In this document: piece by piece, positions 51,363 to 52,910 of the stretch | Layout of the letters: each line of letters starts with the position of its first letter | How positions within the stretch are numbered: position 1 is the first letter of the stretch | From: Gammaproteobacteria bacterium | Lineage (GTDB): Bacteria > Pseudomonadota > Gammaproteobacteria > Thiohalobacterales > Thiohalobacteraceae | DNA length: 52,910 bases | Reading direction: 5' to 3' | NCBI GenBank assembly: GCA_019911805.1 | Contig: JAIOJV010000118.1 | Span: forward strand, 1-52,910 | Position numbers and translations under genes: made by a program | Notes under the pieces: generated by a model | Told to the model about the DNA's origin: nothing | Seen by the model: the letters and a program-made list of their open reading frames with translations, nothing else | Database searches by the model: none

Positions 51363-51378
51363 ATCGTGTCGCTTTGCT

Positions 51379-51472
51379 CAGATACAAGATACAAGTGACA
51401 AGATACAAGCAAAGAACGCTTCCAGGATACCAGTTGCTTTACTTGCGTCTTGCATCTTGTTTCTTGTATCTC
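51379..51472. repeat. AAGATAC-type inverted repeat between nuoC and nuoD
   Basis: CAGATACAAGATACAAGTG and onward (period 7, four units) at 51379-51410; inverse units (CTTGCGTCTTGCATCTTGTT, TCTTGTATC) at 51441-51472. The core is about 30 bp. Same design as the other elements, different word. Confidence 0.88.
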
Positions 51473-51482
51473 TCTCGCAGAA

Positions 51483-52223
51483 TCATGAAGGTTTCGGTAC
51501 GGATTCCGAATCAGCCATATTCACTTCGGAACGCCTCCGCATCTCCTCGCGGATCACCTTCGGTACCAGCACGCGCGGTTCGATGCTGACCGGTTCGTAG
51601 ACGACGCGCTGCCGCTCGGGGTCGTAGCGCACCTCGACGTTGCCCGACAGTGGGAAATCCTTGCGGAACGGGTGACCGATGAAACCGTAATCGGTCAGGA
51701 TACGGCGCAGATCGGGGTGGCCGTCGAAGATGATGCCATAGAGGTCGAAGGCCTCGCGTTCGAACCAGTTCGCCGCGGCCCAGACGTCGATCACCGAGGG
51801 GATCACGGGCAATTCTTCGTCGGGCGCGAAGCAGCGCAGGCGCAGGCGCCGGTTATGGCTGATCGACAGCAGGTGATAGACCGCGGCGAAGCGTAACGCC
51901 CGGGCCGGCCGTTCGACGGAGAGGTCCGCGTCGTCCTGGCGCAGATGGCCGGCGGTGTGCGCATCGACGCCGCGGCTGAACCCCTGACCGGATGACTCCA
52001 CGGTCGACCATTCGTCGATGCCATACTCGGAATAGTCCACACCGCAGACGTCGATGAGGAGGGTGAATTCGAAATCGGGGTGGTGACGCAACGTCCGGCA
52101 GACTTCCAACAGCCGCTCGGGTGCGACCACCGCGGTCACCTCACCCAGATCCAGCGTCGCTGACTCGATCCCCTCGCCCAGGGTTTCCTGTATCTGTTCC
52201 AGCAACTGCTCGGCTCGGCTCAT
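51483..52223 (-). CDS. nuoC: NADH-quinone oxidoreductase subunit C
   Basis: 246 residues, 30-kDa subunit. [40 protein letters not shown] is the family core (shown here in part as [10 protein letters not shown] and HPFRKDFPL). The ATG at 52223 ([10 protein letters not shown]) is chosen; it lies 8 bp after the nuoB stop. There is a His-rich-free insertion (residues about 100-120, [14 protein letters not shown]) compared with short homologues. Confidence 0.95.
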   Translation of the reverse strand: MSRAEQLLEQIQETLGEGIESATLDLGEVTAVVAPERLLEVCRTLRHHPDFEFTLLIDVCGVDYSEYGIDEWSTVESSGQGFSRGVDAHTAGHLRQDDADLSVERPARALRFAAVYHLLSISHNRRLRLRCFAPDEELPVIPSVIDVWAAANWFEREAFDLYGIIFDGHPDLRRILTDYGFIGHPFRKDFPLSGNVEVRYDPERQRVVYEPVSIEPRVLVPKVIREEMRRRSEVNMADSESVPKPS

Positions 52224-52231
52224 GATCGGAC

Positions 52232-52744
52232 TCAGCGGGCGATGGTGTTGGTACGGCGGATCTTGTTCTGCAATTGCAGAATGCCGTAGAGCAGGGCCTC
52301 GGCGGTCGGCGGGCAGCCCGGCACGTACACGTCCACCGGCACGATGCGATCGCAACCGCGGACAACGGAGTAGGAATAGTGATAATAGCCGCCGCCGTTG
52401 GCACATGAGCCCATGGAGATCACCCACTTCGGCTCAGGCATCTGGTCGTAGACCTTGCGCAAGGCAGGGGCCATCTTGTTGGTCAGCGTCCCGGCGACGA
52501 TCATCACGTCGGACTGCCTCGGACTGGGACGGAAAATGACCCCGAAGCGGTCAAGGTCATAGCGTGCCGCGCCCGCATGCATCATTTCCACGGCACAGCA
52601 GGCCAAGCCGAACGTCATGGGCCAGAGTGACCCGGTACGCGCCCAGTTGACCAGATCATCGATCTTGGTCACGACAAAGCCGCGTTGCTGCAGCATCTCA
52701 GGCGGGCTCTGCGTCAATCCCACTCGAGTGCCCCCTTCTTCCAT
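52232..52744 (-). CDS. nuoB: NADH-quinone oxidoreductase subunit B
   Basis: 170 residues, N2 cluster subunit. [19 protein letters not shown] carries the tandem cysteines; [12 protein letters not shown] and [14 protein letters not shown] complete the four ligands. The start overlaps the end of nuoA by 31 bp, so the first ten residues are uncertain; MLQQRGFVV could be an alternative start. Confidence 0.96.
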   Translation of the reverse strand: MEEGGTRVGLTQSPPEMLQQRGFVVTKIDDLVNWARTGSLWPMTFGLACCAVEMMHAGAARYDLDRFGVIFRPSPRQSDVMIVAGTLTNKMAPALRKVYDQMPEPKWVISMGSCANGGGYYHYSYSVVRGCDRIVPVDVYVPGCPPTAEALLYGILQLQNKIRRTNTIAR

Positions 52745-52910
52745 TCATAGACGAAGCCGACCACCAGTACGGCCAGGAAGATCCCCATGGATACCAGACC
52801 CGCAAGGCCAAGGGTGTCGAGTGCAACGGCCCAAGGAAACAGAAAGGCAATTTCCAGGTCGAACACAATGAACAGGATCGCCACGAGGTAATAGCGGACG
52901 TCGAACTTCA
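52714..52910 (-). CDS. nuoA: NADH-quinone oxidoreductase subunit A, C-terminal part
   Basis: 65 codons are visible; the start lies beyond the window. [20 protein letters not shown] and [13 protein letters not shown] at the end are diagnostic for NuoA. First gene of the nuo operon; its promoter is outside the window. Confidence 0.96.
   Translation of the reverse strand, partial: KFDVRYYLVAILFIVFDLEIAFLFPWAVALDTLGLAGLVSMGIFLAVLVVGFVYEWKKGALEWD

Overview
The window looks like one contig of a GC-rich gammaproteobacterial chromosome. The evidence is a complete-order NADH dehydrogenase I (nuo) operon followed by a DUF2818 gene and an initiator tRNA, a PEP-CTERM/exopolysaccharide locus of the exosortase (XrtA) type, and sulfur/arsenic genes typical of sulfur-oxidising Chromatiales-like lineages. 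The exact genus cannot be fixed from the sequence.

Layout. 1-2200: end of a Uma2-type gene, aroQ, and a VPxPA-tailed secreted protein behind a textbook sigma-54 promoter. 2.8-7 kb: a FadL-like porin and an 862-residue surface protein that carries two copies of the domain found in the VPxPA protein, but on a different C-terminal anchor. 7-15.3 kb: exopolysaccharide machinery (export protein, beta-barrel, chain-length determinant, autokinase, AAA ATPase, VanZ-like protein) with a brnTA toxin-antitoxin pair inserted. 15.9-30.7 kb: cysQ; a tight ten-gene minus-strand operon (TVP38-rhodanese fusion, TauE, cysteine desulfurase, NapH-GltD-like fusion, small membrane protein, two hydroxylamine-oxidoreductase-family multihaem cytochromes, alpha/beta hydrolase, methyltransferase, ArsS-like radical SAM); a sterol-desaturase-family gene; a divergent ArsR-rhodanese regulator; small membrane proteins. 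31-36.6 kb: mprF, egtD, DUF2945, DUF488, tRNA-fMet. 36.7-52.9 kb: DUF2818 and nuoN to nuoA on the minus strand, with nuoA cut by the window edge.

The outstanding feature is a population of inverted-repeat elements in about 30 places. Their arms are short periodic arrays: ACGGAANNAC with period 10, AAGGACACG with period 9, GCAAAGGAC with period 9-10, AAGATAC with period 7 and GTGAGGC with period 7. They are nested inside one another and fall into subfamilies with conserved cores. They fill almost every non-overlapping junction of the nuo operon and supply stop codons to several genes. One is inserted in frame in a coding sequence. One copy, between nuoJ and nuoK, encloses a GxxExxY-family gene with a PD-(D/E)XK-like motif, whose last residues are encoded by the element's own arm. 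I propose that the small elements are non-autonomous relatives of such GxxExxY units. This is inference: mobility is not shown by the sequence.
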